Positions 56,512-64,000 of a stretch of 64,000 bases of DNA are shown here, piece by piece. Position numbers and translations under genes: made by a program. Below the pieces are notes generated by a model that was not told the origin of the DNA, ran no database searches, and saw only the letters and a list, made by a program, of their open reading frames with translations. Each line of letters starts with the position of its first letter. The stretch's first letter is position 1. Source of the stretch: Clostridium sp. CF012. Lineage in GTDB: Bacteria > Bacillota > Clostridia > Clostridiales > Clostridiaceae. Location of the stretch: contig NZ_JAHLEF010000005.1 of assembly GCF_018861755.1 (NCBI RefSeq), positions 62,001 through 126,000 on the forward strand, read 5' to 3'.

Positions 56512-57395
56512 TTTTTTACCTCCTTTAAGTCTCATTTTAATATTATTATACATCTTTTAATCTTTTATTCCAATATCACTTTATATACGAATTTTTCACT
56601 ATATTAGTTCACGCTAAAGTTAAAGTATTTGACTATATTTCAACAAAAATAAAGTTGAAACACTTGAAGGCGCTAAAAAAATAGAAGCTAATTCCCCATA
56701 TATTAATCCCGATGGGTTTAGCTTCTATTTCCTAATAAATTCTTCTTTCAATGATTCTCTCCTAACTAATTTCCCGCTCATAAATAATAATGATTCTAAT
56801 ATTGTTGATATTAAACTCTTAAGGTTTAATCTGGTACGGGTAACTTCAAATTATTTTTTATTAATGTTAGCAATGGATCAAAGTATCTTTTATAGGCCTA
56901 ATCGATATTTTTTCCACTACTTATGAATTAAGTTTCTTGTCTATGCTGATTCAGCAATTTTCAACTAATTTTTTTAAATATACAAATCAGTTTAAATTGA
57001 TTTTCCTGGTGTAACCACCCCACTTTCAATTATAATAAATGGTTTTTTAATATTATTAATTTTTGGGCCACACCCTTTCGTTCTTAAGATTTTTTCAATG
57101 TTTTTTAATACTTTTTAATATTTAACCTTACACTCTGAATTGAAAGCTTTCTTCTTTGTGTAACATCAGTATACTTCCCTTTTTTTACTATGTCAATAGT
57201 TATTACTAATTAATATTATGAATAATTGGTGAATTATTCTGACAATTATTAGGTTTCATATTCTAATAGCTGTTACAATGAGCATTTTTCATCTGCAATT
57301 CGGTCAAAAAAAAAAGGGCCTCCCCCTTGAGGAGGCTTCCTTTCAAGCACTTTAGCTTACTATCATTTGAATCAATATTAACAAAATATATCCTT
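56512..57395. other. Gene-poor 880-nt region with hairpins
   Basis: I find no convincing gene. At 56679-56730 AAATAGAAGCTAA and its complement form a 13-bp hairpin with a CCC/GGG inner pair. Around 56998-57110 the minus strand has an open run of about 40 codons (GCGPKINNIKKPFIIIE, GVVTPGKSI) without start codon, possibly a decayed gene. The MFS terminator lies at 57306-57340. The rest is AT-rich and featureless. Confidence 0.4.
57306..57340 (-). terminator. Terminator of the MFS efflux gene
   Basis: GCCTCC and GGAGGC close a 7-nt loop, extended by AAGG/CCTT past a two-base bulge, and followed on the minus strand by a run of about ten T. Confidence 0.88.
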
Positions 57396-58859
57396 TTATT
57401 CTAAAATGCTATATTTTGAATTTGCATCAAATCTAAAAGAAAGTATCAGTGAAATTATAGCAATTATGATAAATGCTATAAATACTACATGAAGTCCTGA
57501 ATTTAAGGATAGTTTTATTTGCTGCAAACTTACTCCACTGCTTAAAGCGGTGGTCTGAGAATATAAATTACTTGGTTGTATACCCTTAATTCCCAAATTA
57601 TTAAAATATTTAACTATATTAGTATTTAATATGATTCCAAACATACTAACTCCTATAGTTTGACCTAAGGTACGTACTAGTGCATTTACTGCTGTGGCCG
57701 CGCCTCTTTTACTATATCCTACAGACGCTTGTACCATTATTGTTAATGTAGTAAACGCTCCCCCAAAACCAAATCCCATGATAAACCCAGAAATTATAAC
57801 TGACATTATTGGAGATTTAATAGTTAAAGTAGTTAGTAATCCACAACTAATAATCAAAATTAAAGTAGATATACCAATGATTATTTTTTCACCATATTTA
57901 GGAATAGCTTTAGATAAAACAAATGAAGATAATAGCCATGAAATGGACATAGGTGCCATAGAAACTCCAGAAGCTGTAGCCCCAAATCCCAAAACATTTT
58001 GCATATATATAGGTAAGTAAACCTCCACACCTATTAAAATTCCTGAAGCTAAAAAGCTTATGGAATTTACAATAGTGCTAGTTTTCGTAAAAATTTCAAA
58101 AGGTATAATGGGTTCCTCTGCCTTTTTCTCCACATAGTAAAATAAGATCAATAATGCCATTGTAACTACTAAAGCTACTATAATATTATTTTTTTCACCA
58201 GATAAACTGCCTAGTAAAAACGTTATAATTGCAAGGGAAAATAGTAAAGTACCTACATAATCCATCTTATGTTTTTTCCTTTCAAAAGTTTCAACTAAGT
58301 TTTTTTGTAAAAGTACTATAGAGATTATTCCAAAGGGTAAATTTATAAAGAAAATCCAATTCCACGAAAGATTTTCTATTAAAAACCCACCTAAAAAAGG
58401 TCCCATTAAACTTGCTATTCCCCATACTGTACTTAACCATCCTTGAACCTTTGGTTTTTCTTCTACAGTAAAAATGTCACCCACGATAGTGTAGGTAACC
58501 GTAAATATTGCTCCCGCTCCCAATCCTTGAACTGCACGAAATGCTATAAGCTGGTACATATTTTGTGATATTCCACAAAGAGAACTTCCCAGTAAAAAAA
58601 TTATTATTCCAATTGAAAGAATATTTTTTCTTCCATATAAATCAGATAATTTTCCATATATTGGCGTCGAAATAGCTGATGTCAATAGATAAGCAGCGAA
58701 AACCCAACTTATAAGCTCAAACCCATTTAATTCTTTAACTATAGTTGGTATGGCAGTAGTTATTACTGTTCCCTCTACAGCGGCGAGAAACATTGACACC
58801 ATTAATGCAATGACTATACTCGTTTTTTTTGATTCCATACTTTGTGTCACTTCCCTCAT
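57396..58859 (-). CDS. MFS drug-efflux transporter, DHA2/EmrB-QacA type
   Basis: A 487-residue protein with about fourteen helices, the size of the DHA2 drug:proton antiporters. Motif A is GKLSDLYGRKNIL, motif C-like regions include GTVITTAIPTIVKELNG (motif D1) and WGIASLMGPFLGGFLIE. It should export hydrophobic or cationic compounds. The start is uncertain: the ATG at 58859 lacks a ribosome site, while 58838 has GAGGG rather far upstream. No regulator lies beside it. It ends in a strong terminator. Confidence 0.9.
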   Translation of the reverse strand: MREVTQSMESKKTSIVIALMVSMFLAAVEGTVITTAIPTIVKELNGFELISWVFAAYLLTSAISTPIYGKLSDLYGRKNILSIGIIIFLLGSSLCGISQNMYQLIAFRAVQGLGAGAIFTVTYTIVGDIFTVEEKPKVQGWLSTVWGIASLMGPFLGGFLIENLSWNWIFFINLPFGIISIVLLQKNLVETFERKKHKMDYVGTLLFSLAIITFLLGSLSGEKNNIIVALVVTMALLILFYYVEKKAEEPIIPFEIFTKTSTIVNSISFLASGILIGVEVYLPIYMQNVLGFGATASGVSMAPMSISWLLSSFVLSKAIPKYGEKIIIGISTLILIISCGLLTTLTIKSPIMSVIISGFIMGFGFGGAFTTLTIMVQASVGYSKRGAATAVNALVRTLGQTIGVSMFGIILNTNIVKYFNNLGIKGIQPSNLYSQTTALSSGVSLQQIKLSLNSGLHVVFIAFIIIAIISLILSFRFDANSKYSILE

Positions 58860-58948
58860 TATAATGATTAATGCCTATATTTAATGTATACAAAAAATAA
58901 ACAGCAAAGGCTATTGTATCATTAATCCATAAAATTTGCACAGTAAAT

Positions 58949-58993
58949 TAAAAAACAGGCCCTCTACTAACAATTACTTAGTATAGGACCTGC
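58949..58993 (-). terminator. Terminator of the MBOAT/SGNH pair
   Basis: CAGGTCC, TACTAA and their partners TTAGTA, GGGCCTG form an interrupted stem, followed on the minus strand by TTTTTT. It lies directly after the SGNH gene. Confidence 0.75.
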
Positions 58994-58995
58994 TA

Positions 58996-60009
58996 TTACT
59001 GTGAATAACGGATATAATCTGATTGCCACTTTTTATATTTTACATCCTTGCGATGGTCAGTTAAGGTATAGTTTTCTTTTAGAAATTCACCTAACTTCAA
59101 AGTAATTTTATTAGAACCAGAAATATTTAAATGACCTATATTAAACATATCTGTTTTAAAGTCAAATCCCATTTCATCAAATATTTTGTTATAATTAATA
59201 AATGGAATGTTATTGTTTTTTGAAATCTCTGCTATCTTATTAAACATCTTAGCAGGTTCCTTCTCCCAACTCTTATTTGTAGATGTACTATTATAATCAT
59301 GAGGAGTAGTGGTAAAAATTAATTTGAACCCTTCTTTTTTAGATAGATCAATAATTTTATTCAGATATTCTTCTGACTTAGGTGAAAGATCTACCATTTC
59401 TGTTGTTGAAATATCTGAAGTACTTTCTTTTCCATACTTTTCAATACCAGCTTTAAATCCTTTTTCATAATAAGCATCTGCAGTGTCAAATTCAAAATCA
59501 TTTTTTGTTAACTCTTTCCAACGATCATGATATTTTAAAATGGGAAAAAAATAGTCAACCCATTGGTATCGCGGTGTAGAATTAATAATAGCGTCTACTT
59601 TATTTAAAGAAAATTTTACGTTATCTAAAGCATTTCTTACATATCCCTCAGCACCAAATTTGTCAGTTAAACCTAAATAATATAAATCCACTACAACAAT
59701 TGGATTTTTATGGTTTTTTATAACATCTTTCAGTATATAATAGGTCACATCTATTGGTTGTCCGCCAGTGGCATAGTTAAAGCTTGTTATACCATACTTA
59801 TTCCAGAGTTCATTAGGATTTATTCCACTATTCATATGGCTTGAACCTAATAAAACAACATCCAATTGGTCGTCTGTATTAGCATATATCCCTTGTAATA
59901 GTTTCGCGCGATGATTTGTTTTTAAGATAAAAATAGAGTTAAGCATTGAAACAATTAGCAATACTATAATAACAAAGATAGACCCTTTAAAAAATGCTTT
60001 TTTAACCAT
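58996..60009 (-). CDS. SGNH-like accessory protein of an MBOAT O-acyltransferase
   Basis: A 337-residue protein with one N-terminal membrane helix (GSIFVIIVLLIVSMLNSIFI) and an extracellular domain. DVVLLGSSHMNSGINPNELW carries the serine of an SGNH/DltD-like esterase, and NIGHLNISGSNKIT near the end holds the His/Asp side. Such proteins pair with MBOAT acyltransferases (AlgI-AlgJ, DltB-DltD) to move acyl groups to wall polymers or exopolysaccharides. AGGAGGAC precedes the ATG, and the MBOAT gene ends 11 nt upstream, so they form one operon. The polymer is unknown. Confidence 0.82.
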   Translation of the reverse strand: MVKKAFFKGSIFVIIVLLIVSMLNSIFILKTNHRAKLLQGIYANTDDQLDVVLLGSSHMNSGINPNELWNKYGITSFNYATGGQPIDVTYYILKDVIKNHKNPIVVVDLYYLGLTDKFGAEGYVRNALDNVKFSLNKVDAIINSTPRYQWVDYFFPILKYHDRWKELTKNDFEFDTADAYYEKGFKAGIEKYGKESTSDISTTEMVDLSPKSEEYLNKIIDLSKKEGFKLIFTTTPHDYNSTSTNKSWEKEPAKMFNKIAEISKNNNIPFINYNKIFDEMGFDFKTDMFNIGHLNISGSNKITLKLGEFLKENYTLTDHRKDVKYKKWQSDYIRYSQ

Positions 60010-60020
60010 GGGTTGTCCTC

Positions 60021-61508
60021 CTAAAATTGTGAATAAATAAACTGTTTCATACTATATCCCGGTCCATACATTCCGAGGATTAAGATAACTACAATTACAG
60101 ATATATATATAGTCCATCTAAATATTATGTTTTGTTTAGATAATTGAATTCGCAGATTCCATTTTTTTTGCATAAGATCTACTATTATAACTAAAAATAT
60201 ACCAACAATTGCAATTATAAATTCTTTTGAGTCTAATCCTAATTTAAAGATAGAACCATCCAAAAATACACGTGGATTAAAGTAAAAAGAGTTCTTAATT
60301 ATTCTTAAAGCATTTAAAAATGTATCAGCTTTAAAAAATATCCATGCAAAGTTAACAAGCATAAAAGTTGTTATTACTTGAAGAAACTTGAAGCTAAATG
60401 CTTCGGTGTTAATTTTAAAAGATTTTATAGCCTTTTCTTTAATGGGTTTAGTCAGATATCCTGTAATCTGATAAAGCCCATGAAGTCCTCCCCAAACTAT
60501 AAAATTAAAAGTAGCGCCATGCCATAGACCACTTACTAAGAATACAATCATAATGTTGTAATAAGTTCTTAATTTACCACGTCGATTTCCACCTAGGGGG
60601 AAATACAAATAATCTTTAAACCAACTAGTAAGTGAAATGTGCCAGCGACTCCAAAATTCTTTTATTGATTTTGACAAGTAAGGTTGCTTAAAATTATTAG
60701 TTATTTTAAAACCTAAAACCTGAGCCGCGCCTCTTGCTATATCTGAATAAGACATGAAATCAAGGTAGATTTGAAAAGTGAAAAATACTGTAGCTATTAA
60801 AATAGTAAATCCTTTATAATTATTAGGCTTACTATAGACAGTATTAACTAGTAGTGCTAACCTATCTGATACTACTATTTTCACAAAAACGCCCCATAAC
60901 ATTAACAAAAGACCGTTTTTAACTCTCTCATAATCAAAAACATGTTTCTCATCAAACTGATGTAACATATTCTTAGATTTTTCAATAGGACCTGCCACAA
61001 CTTGTGGAAAGAATGATACAAATAGAGCTAATTTCCCTAAATTTCTCTCTGCCACTACATCTTTTCTATAAACATCTATAATATAGCTTAGAGCTTGAAG
61101 AGTATAAAAGGATATCCCTAAGGGCAACAGATATCTAAATAATGGCATATGAATTGAAATGCCGAATATATTTAATCCCCGCACCAAGCTAACATTAAAA
61201 AAATTATAATACTTAAACAAAAACAAAATGCCTAAATTACTAGAAAAACTTGAAATTACCCAGAATTTCTTTAGTTTCATTGCTCTTTTTTCATTGCTTA
61301 TTTTATTTGCATTTTCTATTAATAGTCCAGTTAAATATGTAATGATAGTAGATGTTGCTATAAATACTATATATTTAGGATTGGCTCTCATATAAAATAA
61401 GTAACTGCACATTAGAAGCCAAACCCATCGAAACTTATGTGGAATTATAAAATATAGGGTAGAAATAATTAAGAAAAAAGCAAAAAAATTAAATGACGTA
61501 AATTGCAT
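60021..61508 (-). CDS. MBOAT family O-acyltransferase (AlgI/DltB-like)
   Basis: A 495-residue multi-pass membrane enzyme. The AlgI/DltB signature is clear: RYLLPLGISFYTLQALSYII, FVSFFPQVVAGPIEKSKNML, FWSRWHISLTSWFKDYLYFP, GGNRRGK, and VSGLWHGATFNFIVWGGLHG with the conserved catalytic histidine in LWHG. It transfers acyl groups across the membrane for attachment to an extracellular polymer. It is the first of a two-gene operon with the SGNH partner; no dltA/dltC are present, so D-alanylation of teichoic acid is unlikely and polysaccharide O-acetylation is favoured. Confidence 0.92.
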   Translation of the reverse strand: MQFTSFNFFAFFLIISTLYFIIPHKFRWVWLLMCSYLFYMRANPKYIVFIATSTIITYLTGLLIENANKISNEKRAMKLKKFWVISSFSSNLGILFLFKYYNFFNVSLVRGLNIFGISIHMPLFRYLLPLGISFYTLQALSYIIDVYRKDVVAERNLGKLALFVSFFPQVVAGPIEKSKNMLHQFDEKHVFDYERVKNGLLLMLWGVFVKIVVSDRLALLVNTVYSKPNNYKGFTILIATVFFTFQIYLDFMSYSDIARGAAQVLGFKITNNFKQPYLSKSIKEFWSRWHISLTSWFKDYLYFPLGGNRRGKLRTYYNIMIVFLVSGLWHGATFNFIVWGGLHGLYQITGYLTKPIKEKAIKSFKINTEAFSFKFLQVITTFMLVNFAWIFFKADTFLNALRIIKNSFYFNPRVFLDGSIFKLGLDSKEFIIAIVGIFLVIIVDLMQKKWNLRIQLSKQNIIFRWTIYISVIVVILILGMYGPGYSMKQFIYSQF

Positions 61509-61720
61509 CCATATACCTTCTTTCTATGTAAAATGATATCCATAGGCATAATACATTTTTTTATTCTAAAAAAACACTAGTTTCAAGTCAGTGCTAGCTC
61601 CAATATTTATTTAGGCGTATCTATGTTCTTATAATATACTTTTATTGTGACAGACAAATGTCATATGTGATAATAATTTATGAACAACACTTTTTATCTC
61701 TATCCATAATTTATAAAAAA

Positions 61721-61765
61721 AATAAGAATGTTGATGAAAATACAATTTTCATCAACATTCTTATT
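61721..61765 (-). terminator. Terminator of rplY
   Basis: A 21-bp stem (AATAAGAATGTTGATGAAAA and its complement) with a 3-nt loop lies 36 nt past the rplY stop, with further T residues on the minus strand. Confidence 0.85.
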
Positions 61766-61800
61766 AGCTATATATTGTTTATATTAGATAAATGCTCTAA

Positions 61801-62400
61801 TTAAGCCTCAACTACAGGTTCAGCAACCGCTTCATCAGTAGTATCTTCTGCAACTTGTTCTTTTACTTGTACTATAACTGCATAAACTTGATCTTCTTCA
61901 TCAGTGATTTTTATTTTCTTATCTAAATCAAAATCCTTTATTGTAATTGTATCTCCAAGTTTTTTTTCTGCCACATCAACGCTTACTGCATCTGGCATTA
62001 AAGCCATAATTCCAGTAACATCTATGTCGGATTTTTGAACCTGTAACTGAAGTTGATTATCTAAAAGATTAGCTTCACCTTTAAAAGATAAAGGTAATTG
62101 CAACTTTATTTCTTGATCTAAAGAAACAATTTGTACGTCTATATGGTTAATTATTGCTGATACAGGATGTCTTTGGATTGCTTTTACAAATCCAAATTTC
62201 TTGTCCTCTCCGTATTTAACCCATACTTTCGCATTAGAACCATGTTTTCCAAGAATCTTTTTTAGTGGTACAAGTTCAAACTTTACAGGAATTGCTTCCT
62301 TGATCTTATCGCCATAAATTACGCCTGCAATAAAACCGTCTTCTTTAAATTTTTTATTTCCTGGAATTCTTTCAAATGCATCTAAAATAACTTTTTCCAT
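61801..62400 (-). CDS. rplY: 50S ribosomal protein L25 / general stress protein Ctc
   Basis: A 199-residue protein of the long (TL5/Ctc) L25 form. The N-terminal 5S-rRNA-binding domain has RIPGNKKFKEDGFIAGVIYG and VKAIQRHPVSAIINHIDVQI; the C-terminal beta domain includes PLSFKGEA and TIKDFDLDKKIKI, ending in an acidic Ala/Glu/Val tail. It binds 5S rRNA in the large subunit; in Bacillus it is stress-induced. AGGAGTG precedes the ATG. The leader holds two small GGCTT/AAGCC-type hairpins just before the ribosome site (about 62415-62455) that might allow feedback on translation. Confidence 0.95.
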   Translation of the reverse strand: MEKVILDAFERIPGNKKFKEDGFIAGVIYGDKIKEAIPVKFELVPLKKILGKHGSNAKVWVKYGEDKKFGFVKAIQRHPVSAIINHIDVQIVSLDQEIKLQLPLSFKGEANLLDNQLQLQVQKSDIDVTGIMALMPDAVSVDVAEKKLGDTITIKDFDLDKKIKITDEEDQVYAVIVQVKEQVAEDTTDEAVAEPVVEA

Positions 62401-62768
62401 AATAATAATACACTCCTCTTGGCTTACAAAGCCATTCTTTGGCCTATAAAGCCTTTTGCTTATTCTTTTGCATACATATGTTACCGATAATAATTTTCAT
62501 ATTATATTATTTTGTTTTTATAACCAAATAAAAAAACCAGCGTCATTACTCAAAAGGTAACATTAGTAATTAAAACATATTTATATTATAGCACATAATA
62601 GCAAAGAGAAGTTATTCAATATTTTATCATTTTTTTAGTATAAAAAGGAATATAATAATAATAATAACATTAATCAATTAAAAACTTTGATCTTCGTTAA
62701 TATAACGCTTCAATTATTTTCACAAACTGATATACTTATATTTATAGATATTGATTGGAGGAATTACA
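62401..62768. other. Divergent intergenic region between rplY and the AI-2E family gene
   Basis: About 370 nt, AT-rich, with promoters for both directions expected but not clearly placed. Near 62415-62455 the minus strand reads GGCTTTATAGGCC, seven bases, then GGCTTTGTAAGCC, two similar small hairpins in the rplY leader. I see no gene. Confidence 0.35.
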
Positions 62769-63872
62769 TTGTTTCGATATAAAAAAATACCTTTTATACA
62801 GCTTATCCCAATGATTATAATCACTTTTCTTCTTTTTAGAATAATAAATAATCTTGAAAGCATTGGTTCAGTATTCAATAAAATATCTTCTTTACTTACT
62901 TATTTTATTTGGGGTTTCTTTATAGCTTATTTACTTAATCCACTTATGGTATATATTGAAAAGGAAACAAAAATAAAAAGAATTTATAGTATAGGAATAA
63001 TTTATACATTATTTATAGGGTTAATATTCTTAATAATCACTTTGGTTACCCCTAGTGTTATTAAAAGTGCCGCTGATTTATTTAATAACATTCCAGAATT
63101 TGCAGATAAATCATATAAGTGGTCTACTAATATTCTATCTGAAAATAAACTATTAAATAAATTTGATATTACCTCTTACTTAAAAAATTACCTTACTACT
63201 TTTAATAAAGAAATATCAACATATTTTGCCCCAGGTTTACAAGTGATAATTGATTACCTAATGGGTTTAAGTTCACTGTTTATAAAATTACTGTCTGGGA
63301 TTGTAATTTCAATTTACTATTTGATTGATAAAGAGTCCATTATCTTTAATTTCAAAAAATTCATTTATTCTATTTTTAGTGAAACCCATGCTCTTAAGTT
63401 ACTTGATTTTTTAAAAATAGTTAATTCTACTTTTAAAAAATATTTTGTAGGAAAAATAATCGATTCCATTATCTTTGGTATTATTACTTTTATAGGGTTT
63501 ATGATATTAAAAATACCTTATGCACTGCCTTTTAGTTTAGTAATAGGAGTGACAAATATGATCCCTTACTTTGGAAACATTATGGGAATGATCCCAGCTG
63601 CTGCAATAACATTATTCTTTAGCCCCATAAAATCTGTAGAATTAGTACTATTTATTATAACCTTAAGTAATCTTGATGGATGGTTCATACAACCAAAAAT
63701 TATTGGAGATAAGGTAGGAATTAGTCCACTTCTTATAATACTAGGGATTGTTCTCGGTGGAGGGCTTTTTGGAATTTTAGGAATGTTGCTTGGGGTTCCC
63801 ACTATAGCTTTAATAAAGATCTTGTTGGAAGAATTTATGAATAAAAGAACTGAAGGTAAAGATATTCAATAA
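62769..63872 (+). CDS. AI-2E family transporter (YtvI/PerM type)
   Basis: A 367-residue membrane protein of the AI-2E/PerM family, with helices at both ends and a soluble segment after the second pair. Family stretches: YFIWGFFIAYLLNPLM, KYFVGKIIDSIIFGIITFIG, YALPFSLVIGVTNMIPYFGN and PKIIGDKVGISPLLIILGIV. Members include exporters of autoinducer 2 and Na+(Li+)/H+ antiporters; the role here is open. The start is TTG at 62769, with GGAGG 7 nt upstream; the upstream TTG at 62751 would precede that site. It ends at a bidirectional terminator. Confidence 0.9.
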   Translation: MFRYKKIPFIQLIPMIIITFLLFRIINNLESIGSVFNKISSLLTYFIWGFFIAYLLNPLMVYIEKETKIKRIYSIGIIYTLFIGLIFLIITLVTPSVIKSAADLFNNIPEFADKSYKWSTNILSENKLLNKFDITSYLKNYLTTFNKEISTYFAPGLQVIIDYLMGLSSLFIKLLSGIVISIYYLIDKESIIFNFKKFIYSIFSETHALKLLDFLKIVNSTFKKYFVGKIIDSIIFGIITFIGFMILKIPYALPFSLVIGVTNMIPYFGNIMGMIPAAAITLFFSPIKSVELVLFIITLSNLDGWFIQPKIIGDKVGISPLLIILGIVLGGGLFGILGMLLGVPTIALIKILLEEFMNKRTEGKDIQ

Positions 63873-63894
63873 GTATAATTATATGGTTTAATAA

Positions 63895-63924
63895 AAAAAA
63901 GTACGAAATATTTCGTACTTTTTT
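63895..63924. terminator. Bidirectional terminator
   Basis: AAAAAAGTACGAAA-TA-TTTCGTACTTTTTT is fully self-complementary, with U-tracts on both strands. It separates the AI-2E family gene from the convergent partial gene at the window edge. Confidence 0.88.
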
Positions 63925-63926
63925 GA

Positions 63927-64000
63927 TTACTCTTCTATATAAGTAATATTACCATCAAAAATATAAGTAAGTGAAGTTTTTGTACCTTCTACCACATACA
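63927..64000 (-). CDS. Unknown protein, C-terminal end only
   Basis: The minus strand is open from the window edge to a TAA at 63927 and reads YVVEGTKTSLTYIFDGN, then ITYIEE. Only 24 codons are visible. Position before a shared terminator supports a real gene end; the short beta-like sequence does not identify it. Confidence 0.55.
   Translation of the reverse strand, partial: YVVEGTKTSLTYIFDGNITYIEE

Noticed and set aside
59560-59580. Possible T-box motif (ATCGCGGTG)
   Set aside because: It lies within the SGNH coding sequence and lacks the specifier loop and the full GGTGG-N-ACCGCG box.

Overview
The window is AT-rich DNA with strong Shine-Dalgarno sites, frequent TTG/GTG starts, U-tailed hairpin terminators after most genes and several sporulation genes (prkA-yhbH-spoVR, a GerMN lipoprotein, a transpeptidase of the FtsI/SpoVD class). 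That points to an anaerobic spore-forming Firmicute, most likely Clostridium sensu lato. It reads as ordinary chromosome: I saw no rRNA, tRNA, CRISPR array, insertion sequence or prophage. Most genes are on the minus strand.

Layout. 1-7.5 kb: a hexuronate locus (partial uxuA, TRAP transporter dctPQM, a LacI-type regulator, uxaC, an MFS carrier) tied together by three near-identical 18-bp operators and a cre-like site. 7.6-16.9 kb: ogt, a nitroreductase, clpB behind an unusual CIRCE leader, a YbaK-like deacylase, an XRE regulator with a duplicated DUF1538 membrane protein, an HD protein and a rhomboid protease. 17-22.8 kb: a CDP-alcohol phosphatidyltransferase and Fe-S protein pair, a frameshifted chemoreceptor, and add behind an adenine riboswitch. 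23-36.5 kb: a NatAB-like ABC exporter with a CPBP protease, a transpeptidase, a chemoreceptor remnant, the spoVR-yhbH-prkA operon and a PAS histidine kinase. 36.7-43 kb: a NUDIX hydrolase, a sigma-54-controlled CoA-transferase/GntP permease pair with its activator, and a MaoC hydratase. 43.4-51.9 kb: alanyl-tRNA editing protein, NlpC/P60 protein, a phosphofructokinase with PPi-type motifs, and a TPP-riboswitch operon thiW-thiD-cytX-thiM-thiE. 52-64 kb: a repetitive polar protein, a methyltransferase, a ribosome-rescue-factor-like gene with a terminator inside its reading frame, glpK, a GerMN lipoprotein, a drug-efflux MFS, an MBOAT/SGNH acylation pair, ribosomal protein L25 and an AI-2E family permease.

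How the genes work together. Hexuronates enter by the TRAP system, are isomerised by UxaC and later dehydrated by UxuA, under a local LacI repressor and probably CcpA. The thiamin operon makes TMP from salvaged HMP and thiazole and shows no de novo genes. The sigma-54 locus looks like uptake and CoA activation of a short-chain acid.

The observations I would look at first are the BrfA/ArfA-like gene at 53561-53791, whose mRNA should end before its stop codon; the four-repeat protein at 52153-52566, which resembles gamma-type spore storage proteins; the CIRCE-terminator-small ORF-terminator series ahead of clpB; and a palindromic repeat found ahead of both natA and prkA.
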